NCBI GenBank assembly: GCA_900708905.1
Contig: CAADRB010000085.1
Location: 1 to 64,000, forward strand
Origin: Hymenolepis diminuta
Lineage: Eukaryota > Platyhelminthes > Cestoda > Cyclophyllidea > Hymenolepididae
Direction: 5' to 3'
Length of the DNA stretch: 64,000 bases
Below, piece after piece: positions 1 through 12,945 of the stretch; position 1 is the first letter of the stretch, and the number at the start of each line of letters is the position of its first letter. The notes under the pieces are model-generated. The model searched no databases. It was not told the DNA's origin and saw only the letters and a program-made list of their open reading frames with translations. The position numbers and the translations under genes are program-made.

Positions 1-3000
1 TTTTGACCCGAAGCTTATTTTAATCGTAGTGCCATCCATCTAGTGCTTTGCCATCTACAAGCCCGATATTCCAACCAGAAGAAGGAACAGCACAAAGCCG
101 TTGCACAGAAAACCTTTTACAGTCCAATTCGAACTGTAGTATATTGTAATTCACATGAGTTTACATAAATAGCCTTAAGTTTAAGTGTTATATTTATCAT
201 TTTCACCTTGTCAGAGGTGTATATTCAATACAAATAAAAACATTGAAGTTTGAAGCCTTATGCTGCCCACAATACCTGATGAGATGATTGTGTGCTTGAA
301 ATATGAACAATACATCTGCTATATCGAGATGTCATTATAGAGATAGAATCAAACATTGGGGATAACTCAACGTAAAATGCCATATAAAAGGCATATTTAA
401 TCAATGGGTTGTGTTTGCATATCTCGCTGGTTAATCTCGTTGAAATGCCCCATTCACAGCAGCAAATAACTTGAATGCAACGTTAGCAACTGCGCTTATG
501 ACAGCGTTCGTAGTTAGGGTAAACAGAGCGACTTTTACGCGCAGATTGCCTATGCAAATAAGGCAATCTTAGCATGTAAACAGACCTATCTACGCCAATT
601 CAGGCATGTAATACAACTATTAAATAAGAAAACTACTGTAGGGGAGAAAATCTATCCATTGCAATACAAATAGGGACGGGAAACTTTAAGGGTTGGTGTT
701 GTTAATTTCCTAATCATCTGCGACAATCCAGGTCCATAATGATAATAGAAAGTAAAAGAGCTTTGAAGAGGATTCTCTATGATACCGAAATAGATTGTAG
801 CGGTAAGAGACACCAGTTGCTAGGATATAGAACAGGTAGGAGCAAACCACAGTTACTGAAAGCAGAACATCAAGAATTGATTTCGGACCAAAGTCTATTG
901 TGCAGTGGTAGTTAAAACAAGAGAAAGTGAGCCAGAGATGAGAGAGAGAAGGAGAGGCGAGAGAAGGCCAGAGTGGCGCAAACACTAAGCGTGTGTGTGT
1001 GTATGTGCCAAAGTATATGTGTGAGAATACAAAAGCAGTTTTATGAGTCACTTGGACAGATGGATTCATTATTCAAGGCTGCACCAGAGCGCATATGAGT
1101 ACAGGCGTACTTCTAACTGCAACAGGCGGTTCGGAAAAAAGAGACCTCATAGGCACGTCATGACATGGCAGTTGGGACAGTCGGAGGTTTGAGTCAGAGA
1201 ATTGAAACTGTAATTTTAAAGAGAATGTGGGTCGGGAATAATGAATGGGAAACGAATAGGCGGGCAAGCCTTCAGTTTATGAAGATTGCTAAATTGCCCC
1301 TTATTTAGTAGTTATATATTACGTCAACAGCAGTAACAATTTGTAGACTTCCAATTAAGCATAGATGATGAAGAAATATTCGTTGAATCTATTTCGTTTA
1401 ATGGGTTGCTAGATTATTCCATTTTCACCGTTTCAATACTATTGAAAAGGTTCAGTTAAATCAGTAGAACTCTAATGAGTTGTGATCCATTGAAAAGAAA
1501 TCTGGTTGAAATCGACTAGGCGCCCTTCAACTGTTAGGGGAGACTTGGTAGCAAGCTCTCCCTAGAACTTGAGCATCACGTGCTGAAATGCCGACTACAG
1601 AACATTGAAACCCAAAGAATTATATAGTTCACGTGAATAAGTATGCAGTGCGTTAAAGTCGACTCCTGTGAATATTTATTTAGTCCATTGGTTCAAAACT
1701 TTGTGACAAATGTGTGCTTTGGACGGAAAGGTGTAAAAATCTTGGTGTGACGTTCCATGAGTGAAGAAGGTGCCAAAATTGGAGGTTCGGATCTGGATAG
1801 GAGGGTCAAGTTGAAATGAGTGCTTTAATTTCTCGAAGAATTTCTTGACTTGAGAAGCTGAGAACGGTAAGGTGGGTTGATTTCAAGTAGCGAATATGTA
1901 GGAACCGTAATCTGAATAGTTCTTTATTAAAATACATCAAATAGATAAGGCAAGTAAGTGTGAAAGAGCATAAAGTTGCTAAGACGCAAAAGAGGTGAAA
2001 ATTGGAACCAGGAAAATGGAGTACAAATAGTGGGAAGTATTGGACATTTTGCCTTTGTCCATAAACCTTCACCAAGATCGACCCCATGGAGGTGACTTAA
2101 TGGTCTGATCTAGCCGGTGGCCAAGCTTTTCCCTTGTTTGGCTGATTGGTGAGTCTGTGTGTAGCGTGTGTGCTTCTCTTCGGTTCAGCAGGGTTGCAAG
2201 CCTTCTTCTAACACACTTGGGGCTTATGAGGACTGGCATTCACCTGTATTTCTGTATTTCGCAATCGAGTATAACGTCATCTATCATCAGAAGAAGGCGC
2301 ATGTTCTGAATTGACCAAGTTTGAGATATCAATTGAAGGGCCAATTCTCCCCACTAAAGTTATAGAGTAGTTAAATTATTTACACTAAGACTAGTTAACA
2401 CTGAACTGTGTTAGTAGTCGACATTGAGTCACTGCCAATTGCGCTTCATAATGATATTTTATTACTGAGCACATTAATCTTAGGAAAGTTATACTTTACA
2501 TGGCATAACTAACATGTATTTCTCAGAATGAATCAGAGCATATTGTTGCGAGAACACGTAGGAATGCAAATGGTGCATGACAAATCGGCTCAGAGTAGGA
2601 AACCTCACTGCATACACATCTTAAATAAATTTTAGCAGATTGTATTGTACTCAGATATTTCCAATCAGAGGGAATTTAGTTTTCAGCAAGATGTTTCCGT
2701 TCCCACCTATAAATACTAAGCATTGCAACAAAGATACATCTCCCAGTCAAACATAGTCCGAATACTGAACTTAACTGGTTCTTTACAACAATAGTCAATA
2801 AGAATAACGATATTGGTTGTAGGCTTATTATTAGTATTATAAATGTTCATCAGTGTAGGGCAATAAACAATCAAGAATGGCCTACTTCCTGCGATCACGA
2901 ATATAAACAAAACCCAACTGCGGGGGAACATGCTTAATTCTGGGGTCAAATGTCGAGACTATGCCCACATCTTGCCAAGCGCCAAAGCCATAAGCGATTA

Positions 3001-4474
3001 GAGAGATGTAGACTTTAATTAAGTTCATAAGACCCCAATTAAAATGTCATAAGTCTGAATGGTAAATGTATTTATTAAAGTCCATGAAGCGCTTATTGAA
3101 CCACGATAAGGGAGCAAGAAAATGGTCCCGATTTACTGCTTATCTAATGATAATAGTTAAAAAGGCTTATTAGTACGGACGTAGCCGAGATGATTTTGTG
3201 TTTTATTTGTGAGAAGTCAGCTTAAATAGTAAAGACGAAGCAAGACGAAGGGAATTTGAGGCATTCAGATGGTGGGTTTTGATACTTCGACTTCGCACAC
3301 TTTTACTAAAACGGAATACTCCAAAATAAAACGACAGATGATCGACGTCCAGATGAGGTCGTCGGGCTGGTGTCTGGAAGTGGTAGGGGCTGATTCCACC
3401 GTAGCCTATGTGGCGACAAGAGACAATCGTTGAACTGATTTTAGCTGTAGCTGACCGGATGTGAGGTCGCTTGTAGGAACTAGTTGTGGATGATCTAATA
3501 CTCAGGACTGTGTTTAAAGAGTACGAAAATTGTAGGATTTGGCATAGGACAAGATCGCATCTTGGCATTTATATCATTGAATTTCGCGAAGACAGCCGAG
3601 AGAGAGTTAAAAAGTTAGTGGGCATCGAGGAGCAAATGGAAATTGATTATAAGAATAAAGGAGGGTGGGTTTTGGTTTTCGCGACGCCTCGAAATCCCCA
3701 TAGACAACAAGGTATAAAATTACAACAAGTTCACGGGTCTTGACAACATCACTGTTTGGCCACAGGTGATTGATAAGCGAACATTTTCAACCGTAGTATT
3801 AGATATACGAGCAGTAGAGTGACGTATTTGTGTGTACGTGTATTGTGTCAATTGCAGCTGGTTAGAGAAACAATTGAAAAAGACACCTATCGGGAGGGGG
3901 AAATCAATCATACTCAGGCCTCCTTGTCCCAAAGAAGGTTTATCATGAGACCCTGTCACTGAGAGCCCTGATGCCAAAATCACTGCTATGAAATGAACTT
4001 CTAAACTTCGGCCAAATGCACTTTTATTTATCACCATATTTGAAATGTTTTGACTAGTTACAGGAAGATAAACAGTTAGATGTTGGGTTCGACAATTTAA
4101 ATCGGTATATATAGGTAAATTCAATTTAATCTACCTACTTTGGCTCCAATTTTAGGAAAACATTGAGCAAATTGTGACATTTCTGGTAACCACACGGAGG
4201 CTCACAGATTTGCTTGACCTAATTTCCACATTCGGACTCGTAAACTGGGTCAAATTAGTTAATATGTAATTCTCGCAGGGGTGCTCATAGGTCAGCTTGT
4301 CCTAAGTGTAACACTGTGATACATAGACTAGGTTTCATTAGTTTATTTCTCGAGTCAGGGCTCCAGAATTATCCGACCAACTGCTGTTCCAAATTGGAAT
4401 TCTTCAGACTTATCCTGCTTCCACCATCTTGCTCTGCCTTTACATTCGGATCTCTGATATTGCCTTTGGAGATG
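1..4474. other. Gene-poor left end, no supported gene
   Basis: No exon with convincing splice signals or family resemblance was found here. A minus-strand open frame of about 119 codons (710-1069) has a hydrophobic, low-information translation that overlaps a short CA/GT-rich stretch, so it is not called. Open frames between 3200 and 4130 on both strands lie next to the retrotransposon remnant and may be older transposon debris, but no domain is recognisable in them. Confidence 0.5.
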
Positions 4475-5840
4475 TTAGGGATTAGATCTAATGCAATCGA
4501 CTATAATCCAGGGCAGCTCAAGTTCACACGACCTTGATAGGATTGTACGAGTTGGATTGGGACCAGAGTCTTTCCTCAAATGGGCGAAGCTGAGAACTGT
4601 TCTGCACCGACGATCGATGGCTTCTTGGATTACTGCACTTATAGCAAAAATCGCCTGTTCAGTGGGTCCTCGGGAATGAAATCCGTGTTGAGTATTGGAT
4701 AAGCGTACAGGTGATTGGGCGTAGCATTTCGCCACCTTATGAAGAAGGAAGATGCTTCTATAGTTGGTAGGATCTGATCGAATTTCCCTGTTTTTGCAAA
4801 TACTGATTACCTCAGTATCCACCCGGTGTCGATGCACTGAATATTTGCCTTGCCAACGGTCATTAATGTGTCTTAGTAGGAGTTAACCGGGTAAAGATCT
4901 ACTCCACTTGAGTGGTTCAGATCGTGATCCATTCAGTCGTGGACTTTCAACTGACTTCAATTAGCATTTAGGCGTTTGGAACTCATTAGCAGTTAAGTTT
5001 GCATCTCGAGGTAATTTTGGAACATTTATGTTTATGCCAGAAGATAGTTTCCGAAATTGGAATAATTCAGCATAGTGCCTAGCAAGAGTACTCAGACGAA
5101 CAGCAAACTTTTCACGTTTAGGAATTATCCAAGTCAGATTATTGACTTGTAATATCCGTCTCATTAAGTCGCATGCTTTCCTGAGTTCGTTTGTAACAAT
5201 CAGTTTCTGAATTTTTTTGTTTCAGCTTTTGAGGCAAGTGAATTGGCGTTACTACTACCCATCTTATAGACAGCACATGCATCCCGGAGATTGGTCACAT
5301 AGCCTTCATTTCCGAAATTTCCTTCGTTTCTGTGGTTCAGCACTCAAAAGATTTGTACCCTCTTCATGCAATGGGTTTGACTTTTCACTCGTTGTGCTGT
5401 GTTTCTGAGAGGTTTGCCAAAGTTTCAACTGTTTCTTTATTTTTGCGTCTTTTGATTGTTGCATCGACTTCGAGTCTAAGAATGCCTGTAATCAGACAGT
5501 GGTCAGAGTTCGCATCAGCATCTTTGGATTCTCTTAAGTCAAGAAATGCGACCATGCTTCTTCTTCCTTTTCTTCTTCTTCTTCTTTTTCTTCTTCTTCT
5601 TCTTGTAGTATGTCACCAGGTTTGTCGTTTTTTATTAGACTTCAAGTAGAAGAAGTTGTCAACATAAAGTTGATCTTTTCCACAAAGGCCTAATAGGGGT
5701 AGTCTATTTTCTGTAGCTCCCACGGAGTCTGTGAATTGTCGTACTATATTTGAGCAACCGTTTTGAGCATTAAAATTGACGCTAGAGTGATTCTCTACTC
5801 CATTATTTAGTTGTGTTTTGTAGTGGTTGTAGTTGGACAT
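4475..5840 (-). mobile_element. Decayed non-LTR retrotransposon (LINE), endonuclease plus reverse-transcriptase remnants
   Basis: Three minus-strand pieces read in the expected LINE order. From 5840 to 5613 the frame shows an FNAQNG-like motif, then ENRLPLLGLC and NNFF-like/KKRQTW motifs, which match the middle of an APE-type endonuclease. Near 5540-5450 comes an ANSDHCLITGILRLEV segment, the usual nSDH end of that domain. From 4837 to 4475 comes a reverse-transcriptase stretch with the NYRSIFLLHKVAKCY, TQHGFHSRGPTEQ and LSFAHLRKD motifs. Frameshifts and stops separate the pieces, and a CTT/AAG microsatellite sits inside the endonuclease part. After the RT fingers motif the expected downstream RT sequence is missing, so the copy is truncated and non-functional. 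The clade (RTE, CR1 or other) cannot be fixed by eye. Confidence 0.75.
5557..5604. repeat. (CTT)n microsatellite
   Basis: About 48 bases of near-pure CTT/TTC units with a few interruptions. It lies inside the decayed LINE endonuclease region and has expanded at the expense of the coding sequence there. Confidence 0.95.
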
Positions 5841-8307
5841 CTAGCCTGATTCGTTATAAATGTATTATAATTGTGCACGACTAGTAGAATTTGATAATAC
5901 AGTTTGAATAAATACTTTAGCGATAGAAAGGCCCCAATATACATGCAGATTTTACGAACTATCTGGAGAGAACACTTCAGATCTTGATAATATCAAATTA
6001 TATTGAGGTAATTTCAAAAGTTCTAATATTTAAACCAGTTGCCTTTAAAAATTGGAGCAAGTCAATCATATTCATCATGGGGTCAGACATGGGGAAGATG
6101 TGGAGGCTACTCTTGTGGATCAAAAGTTTTCCCTCCACACGTTAAAAAGGATTTTTTATTATCAGCGAAATTGTTAGATCAATTGTGTTCTAGTTATACT
6201 AATCTCAAATTTCAGGCATATTGCGTTTCTTGGCTCAGTTAGATTTACCTATCTGAATCACTGAATGGAAAAATTGCTTTGGTTTAATAAGCAAAATTTT
6301 GCAGAAAATTAAGAACTCCTATTTCACTCTAAACTAGTCCAGCAATATAAATTTAGCAAATTGAAATTGGCAATTTTCTCTCTTTTATTGTCTTCTAGTA
6401 AAATGTAGAACATGCAAAAAAATTAATTTTGATTTAAAAACTTTGGTTCTGAACCGCTCTAGTGTTAGCAAACCGATGTTAAAGAAAGTGCCAAGATACA
6501 TTTCTAAACGGAAGAATGAAAACGAGAATCCCTGTTGGTTATACTGATCAGTAATGACACATATATGAACTACAATCGCTTAGTCATGTGTGACTCGTTA
6601 ATATATTTATTTTAGCACTCACCGCTTTGGCGCACCTCAAAACTTTACCATTTTTGTCTAATCAACGAGGACATTCACTCAGTAAATACACAATAAAAAT
6701 AAATTTATTATCTGTGTTCTTGTTTCTGAGGTACCTATGTGGTTTACGGAGTAAACGATGAATGTGAAATAACTTCTTATACAATTGCATCATTTAATCA
6801 TCCACATTGAGTTTTGCTAAGTTAAAGATTTTAGCAATCTTGCCCACCTTCTCCATTCCCTAACGAATATAAATAAATCGAAGTGACATATCAAATTGTC
6901 AAATTGATTAATTCGACCAATAAGCTCTGAATACCGTGGACCTGGAAATCAAACTGTGATGAGTGAACTTTTGGACATCACAAAGTGAACTCTTCGCCTT
7001 ATGAGAATATGGACGACTGGATAATCAGAATTCAAACGGGGAGACTTGTGAAGCCTTGACTTTATTACCGACTTCTTCTTAGCCCAATTCTCCAATTCAT
7101 ATTCTTTTGTTCAAGTGCTTTCCCATTAAGGAAACTTGTGAGAGGTTTACACACTGTAATAATAGTTCTAGTTAGTTCAAAATACAAAATAACGAAAAGA
7201 AAACACATATCAACCTGTTTAATTGGAAGTTTGATTTTACCGTAACATTTGTTAACAGTTTCCTAAAGAGTTTAGCCTCTATTTCACAACCTGTGGTCTT
7301 GAGTTTTGCATGATAGTCCTTGATGGTCTTGGCGTCGATCCAAGTGCATGTCTTGGAAATGACCCATTGCACTCGAACAATTGATTTCTTACCTTCAGAG
7401 GGTTCCGACAATTCGGCATGTTTTAGAATATTTCAGGATCTAGGGATTCCCGCATGGAGTTGTCTTTCAGTCACCTGTTGAATAAACTCAGAGTTAAAGT
7501 TAAAGCTTTAAAGATAAAATTGATTGCTATTCGAACCCTCACTTTAATAATCGGCCATTAAAAGCTCTAACTGAAGTGTTTTTCGTCAAGCTTGATTCAA
7601 AAAATCGTTAAATACGTAATTTTAACTTCAACACGGTTGGAAATCAGAGCTGTTCTCTGCATTCTGGCTAAATTTATTTAATTAGGTCCCTATGCTCGTA
7701 ATGACTCACAATAGATCTTATATCATATAGATGGCCGCACGTTGTAAAAAATCAAATGACGTGCAAGATGTTTCAATATTGTAAGGTATATTTACAGTTT
7801 TGAAGAATGGTGTTTACCCGTGCAACACAATCAGTTGGTACGTAGATGTTTGACTCCCAAACTTTCAAAGAAAGAAGGAGAAAAATATTTCGTGCTTTTG
7901 TTCAGACAGAAAGATAGAAAGCTTTGTTCAAATTCACTAAATTGGTAAACAAAATTCTGGAATTTTTAGAATTTTACATAACCCCAAGTGCAGAATTTAG
8001 ACATATTCCAGATTATAACGTTATGCATCCACTTTACGATAAGTACAAAGCATACTCTCTTTATTAATGCTCTGATATGCTTATAAAGATTTTATAAAAG
8101 ACAAAGTAATCGGATAGTCACTATAAACAAGGTTCTATGAACAAATAATACCACGCTGCTAGATTTGGCTTCAATTAAATAACGCTCAAATTTTGTTTAC
8201 CATTTAACTTTTATCAATTATCAGCAAATGGATTGATGTATATTCTAGAACATTCGATTCACATTCTATAAGCTTTGTAATTGTCTCGTAGACCAAACAC
8301 CACTCGG
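5841..8307. other. Intergenic, one weak exon candidate
   Basis: Mostly AT-rich sequence with nothing recognisable. The exception is a minus-strand frame at about 7236-7420, where base composition becomes more even and the translation contains KSIVRVQWVISKTCTW and IEAKLFRKLLTN. It ends at a possible GTAAAA donor. I do not recognise a family, and it could be a lone exon or old transposon sequence. Confidence 0.35.
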
Positions 8308-8583
8308 TCCCCAGGGGGTTGAATGTAAGAGACTTATAGCTCAAACAACGATCTACTATTGAGAGAATAAATGCGTTGAATGTGATATGGAATAAATGAT
8401 TTGTAGACCGGTTGGTCAATGTTGGCAGCGATGGGTTCTTGGTTGATGGCCCTTCATGTCTAGGTGTAGGTGTCTAATAATCAGCAATTCGGTATATGAG
8501 GGATGAACTTATTAATCAAGTGTACTTTTAATGCGCTTGATCGTATGCACCAGAAGTATCCTATTAGGCATTCTAACAATAAG
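8308..8583 (+). repeat. Dispersed repeat family A, copy 1
   Basis: This block aligns by eye with 19758-20031 over its whole length. It shares runs such as GATATGGAATAAAT, TATGAGGGATGAACTTA, GTACTTTTA and TTCTAACAATAA-like ends, separated by scattered substitutions and small indels. Part of a third copy lies at 47235-47375. No open frame is conserved between copies, so it is a non-coding interspersed element or the untranslated end of a larger one. Confidence 0.75.
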
Positions 8584-10054
8584 ATCCTAACTCTTGCGGT
8601 AAATCGAAGGTCGTGCAACCAGAAAAATTGTTTTCTTTAGATAATTTAATTATCTGCAGGTTAAGTAGGCTTACATGTTGAAAGCCGACTAATATGTAAC
8701 TTGTTTCTTAAATAATTTTAGTTTTTAATAGCAGTTCTTCTAAAATAAAGTTTTTTGTGAATTCCAGATAAGAGAGATCATACATCCATCATCAAGGCTA
8801 CCTTTTTTTCGGCCAGCCGGAACTCGAATCTGGAAGGCATCATTATTTTGCAAAGTAAGACTCTTCCATGTTGTTGAATTGCTAAGAAGTCTAGCTTATG
8901 TCACTATTATCTATCAGCTCACCCGATGTTGCTAGACTACAATTGACTTAGACACGCGAGAGAGATAAGACAGAAAGCATTTACTTCAATACATTTATGA
9001 ATACAAGTGGTCAAAACTCGGCCGAACTGATAACAGCTTGCGTCCCGAATTACTTCCAAGCTGCTAGGAGCTGCGCTTTCCCTGCAAATCGCTAAGGATG
9101 GTGGGTGACTTAGAGACCACCTGCAGGAATTTCTCATCCCGAGACAAACATAGGGCTCTGTTATATCAGCTTCCAATCATTATTATTATTATTATCGGAG
9201 TAAAAAATAAAATTTGCAAGTTTCATTCATTCGAAAAGGTGGAGGAATGAACACGTCCGATAAAGTGTGAAATGTTGGAAGTGGTCAGGTAGAAGAACGG
9301 AAAAGTCCGAGCATCAATAATCGAACTTTATTTGAAATCTGATTTGTTCATATTCGGAAAAAATCCTAATTTTCAAATTTGAAGAAATATCTCCCAGCTT
9401 CATAGATGAGATTACGTCAACGATATTCACAGCTTGTTAACAAGTAGCTTTATTTCCCTGATCGGACATGCCACCTCGAATTATTTGTACCTTGTTGCAA
9501 CCAAAGGCGATCAAGTTTGCATATTCAATTTATGGCATTGCTGCCCACCTGCTTTTTTGATTCCTGTATTCTTTCTCCCCTTAATCGGCATGACGAACCA
9601 ACTGAACGAATAACCGTGTCTCAGCTTCATGCTAGCGGATATTTCGGAGATAAGTTCTTTAATTGCTTTCCTCCAATTTGCATAGAAAACTGATATTTGC
9701 CTATCGATTTTATCAAACAGTACTAGTTTATACTCTATTGGTATGCTTATCTACTATAATTCATGGCACGATTATGCATCAAAATGAAAGTGAACGTGCC
9801 ACTTCCAGATTTTTTATGATTCTATTCGTACTTTTTCAGGAGTATATTGACTTTATCATGGGCTTTACAGTTTGGGCACGTCGCCTTTTTCTATTGATCT
9901 TTCGTTTACTCGATCATATTGAGTAATTGGTGCCTCATTTTCTTTAAAAACCCTTAACAGCAAATGTTAAATAGCTTTTCTTAAAGAATAAGCGCAATCT
10001 GACCGACTTATGATATCGCATGTCCGTTAACATAAACTGGGCCTCACTTTTATA
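8584..10054. other. Intergenic, no supported gene
   Basis: Contains a short (ATT)n run near 9178-9195. Slightly GC-richer sequence at 8940-9180 has minus-strand coding potential but no recognisable domain. A plus-strand open frame at 9663-9926 has hydrophobic content but no ATG at its start, so it is not called. Confidence 0.4.
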
Positions 10055-10237
10055 TTAGCGGAGGATCGGGAATAATACACGTAGTGCGTCCGTGCTGTAG
10101 GGGTTAATTTTCACTTTCGCTGAGCCAGAGGTCACGGGATTGGTGTCTATACGCCCACGTTTTTTTGATGAGTTGACTATCTGTGCTGGCCAATAAGTAG
10201 GTGACAACAAAAGCACCATCAGACAAACTATTTCCAT
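10055..10237 (-). CDS. Candidate short secreted peptide precursor (60 aa)
   Basis: An ATG-started 60-codon frame. Residues 1-18 form a convincing signal peptide (MEIVCLMVLLL followed by a small-residue WPA cleavage context). The mature part is polar, starts near QIVNSS, and has a KKR basic cluster at about residues 25-27. It ends VLFPILR with no amidation glycine. The third-position and amino-acid mix is less AT-biased than the surroundings, as expected for coding DNA. Two good splice acceptors lie just upstream on the minus strand (after 10252 and directly before 10239), so the ATG may open an exon that follows a 5' intron or a trans-splice site. The layout recalls a small neuropeptide or secreted effector precursor, but no family is recognised. 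A GTGAGG donor shortly after the stop keeps a longer spliced form possible. Confidence 0.42.
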   Translation of the reverse strand: MEIVCLMVLLLSPTYWPAQIVNSSKKRGRIDTNPVTSGSAKVKINPYSTDALRVLFPILR

Positions 10238-12873
10238 ACCTGTAAGACTACCTGAAACAGTAATTTCAGGAGAATTTGTGCTACTGTCTAAAAGAAACGT
10301 AATAAAACAGTTTTGAAGATAGTCATGTGATTTTTTGTTAGCTTCAGTTAATTAGGTCACTTGAAATTTCGTCTTATGTCGTTCCATGTTATGGTTAGAT
10401 GGGCTATGGTACGGGTCTCAATAACATAAGGTGTAGTAGGGAGAAATTAGTTTAAACTTCCCACGATAGTGATTGCTACCAATTACCATGCGATACAAAA
10501 ATTTATAAGAAAAATTGAGTCAAACGCTTTAAATGGAAACGTATAACTGCGCCATCATCTTGTACTTGCTTGACCTACTGAAAAAAATCGTGTCCAGTGC
10601 CATTAAATTCGTGACGAAATTACAACATATGCATCGTTTTCAAATTCTCAAATCCAGGATGTTGGTCAAACATCCCCGGCTTCACTCCTTCACTCCCCTT
10701 CTCCCACGGCTCACTATCTGTGAGGCAGACCTCATTTTCTTTATCACTGATTTTCCCTGACTTTTTTCATGTATTGTCTCATATAAATCCCATCTAGGCT
10801 TCTCTCATTTTATTGGGAAGGAAAGCAATGGTTCTTTACTTCCACTTCTACTTTATAATGATCCACTCCTTTAACGCATCTTATACCTTTTCTTCCATTC
10901 AAATTTTCCAATCGATTATGCTGTTTTAAGCTAAAAAAGGCTTGTAAAAGATGTCAATCACCGATTTGAGTTGAGCTAAGCTGTAGTAGGTTGAGTCAAA
11001 CTGTCAATTTTAATTTTCACCAAACAGTAACTTCATAGGTAAGAATTCTAAACAAAATCGATCCTCGATACCCACTTTTTCTGCTTCTCGACTAATTTAA
11101 AATAACATGCAGAAAGCGAAAGCAAGCATTCATCCACGAAAACCGTTATTGTGATTTTCTTTCAAATCAGTTTCAAAATTAGGACTCACTCAAACAGAAG
11201 TTCTCAAATTTCCATAACCGTGAGGTTATCATTTAAGGTAGAGGCTACAGCTACGTAAGAACATTTGCATTCAGGACTAAAACGACTTACTCTTTACATT
11301 ACACTCCCTAGTAAACAGGAAAGTGAAAGTTTTCTTATTCTCCAACCAAATCCAAGTATTGAATGTGACCTTTTATTAAGTAGACTGCATACTATTTAAA
11401 TCAGAGTTCGTTGTTCTGATTCATGTCTAACTTTTCCACTGAGTATTGATTTCCTTTTATATTATTTTTACTATTAATGACTTCTGTCGGCAATATTCCC
11501 ACAGCTAAATGGTGAAACATTTAGGAAAAAAATCACTCACTTTAGCTGACATTTATGAAGAAAATCAGGTCATAAATAAAAAAATGACTGAAGATATTTT
11601 TGTCTAATTTTTTGTATTTTGTAATATATTCTAATATATTATTTAAAATGTAACATTTCGATCAGTTTATTTACTGGAAGGCTGTTTAGAGGGATAGCAT
11701 TGTGGAGCATCATTTGTGACTTAATTAGACAAGATCCAGCGAATTTGAGCTACAAATAGTAATACTAAGACAAAGTTTTGGTAAGTACAATACTTTAATG
11801 AGTAGTGACATAAAAGCATAAGGTAGCTAATGTGCAGGTAGGCAGATCTTTCGATTAAGAGGTGCTGGCCAGAGGTCCTGATCGCAGAAGTTGGCCAACA
11901 GGTAATGTAGATAAGAGCTGAGGTTGAAGTCAGATGGATGTGGTGATGGAACCCGGAGCGTTTGGGTAAGAACGCAGTTGGTTTTTATAGATTTGAAATT
12001 GGAGAAAACTGTTGGAATAGGTAAAATACAGTGTGAAATCCCAACGAGTGGCTAGATTAAGCGTATTTCGATTAGGAGGGTGAGAAGGGGAGTGTGTTTT
12101 ACCTAATATCCTGTTAATCCTACCTAGGAGGTCGATGTTTGCATAGTGTTAAGATCTTGTCTAGTTCAGTTATTATGAAGCCGTCAAAAACATAAACATA
12201 AAATAAAACCGATCAAGCATGTTCTATTCATGGAAATTTAAATGGAAAGTGATTAAAGCAATACGGCTGTCAAATCAGAGGTCGAGTTAATCAAAGGTTG
12301 GAGGTAAATCGCCAAATTTTCGATCTAAGGACTAGCGCTAAATTGCAAATTTTTTCATTCTTTCAATGTTAGATTCTAAAATTCACTCTATCGGCCTAGA
12401 CATTTTATAGGGACTATGTCATACATCTTATTAAATCCACACGATGATTGGAAGATTCCGATATATCAAGATTTTCAGACGTTTAGGTCCTGAAGAACGT
12501 ATGATATTATCGGCGCAATGAGCTCTTTGGGAATCAATTATTCGATCGATGATGGATTATTACACAATTTAGCATTCAAATCGATGGCAAGAACTTTTTT
12601 AGAATGATCAAGTCCACAAGATCTTAATAGTTTTGCGTAGTTTAGGTAATTGCTCATGAATGCCCTTATACCATTCGACTTTTAAATAAAATCTTATGGT
12701 ACATATGCTCATATGTTCTTTTCACAAAATACAGAATAGTTATTTTTTGCATTTTATCCCTGCTTCTTTATCGTTCATTTCATCAGTTGCACGAATTAGC
12801 AATGCCAATGCACTGAGTAATCTTTAAATACTTTCAATGAGCTGTTAAGATAATATTAGTTTATATAATAATA
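10238..12873. other. Intergenic, nothing recognised
   Basis: AT-rich sequence without a frame, splice-flanked exon or repeat that I can support. Several short open frames look like chance. Confidence 0.4.
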
Positions 12874-12945
12874 CCGCCCGTGGCGTAGTGGTTAACGCGT
12901 ACGTCTAAAAAGAGACTGATGCACGCTCAGTAATGCCATTAACTA
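12874..12945 (+). repeat. tRNA-derived SINE head
   Basis: The sequence CCGTGGCGTAGTGGTTAACG is a near-canonical polymerase III A-box in a tRNA D-arm setting. It is followed by ACGTCT, like the anticodon stem of a tRNA-derived SINE. The expected B-box (GGTTCGANNCC) is degraded in the next 40 bases, so this is not a working tRNA gene. Confidence 0.55.

Noticed and set aside
710..1069. 119-codon minus-strand frame with hydrophobic content
   Set aside because: Overlaps a CA/GT-rich stretch, shows no domain and has no splice or promoter context; chance or old repeat sequence is more likely.
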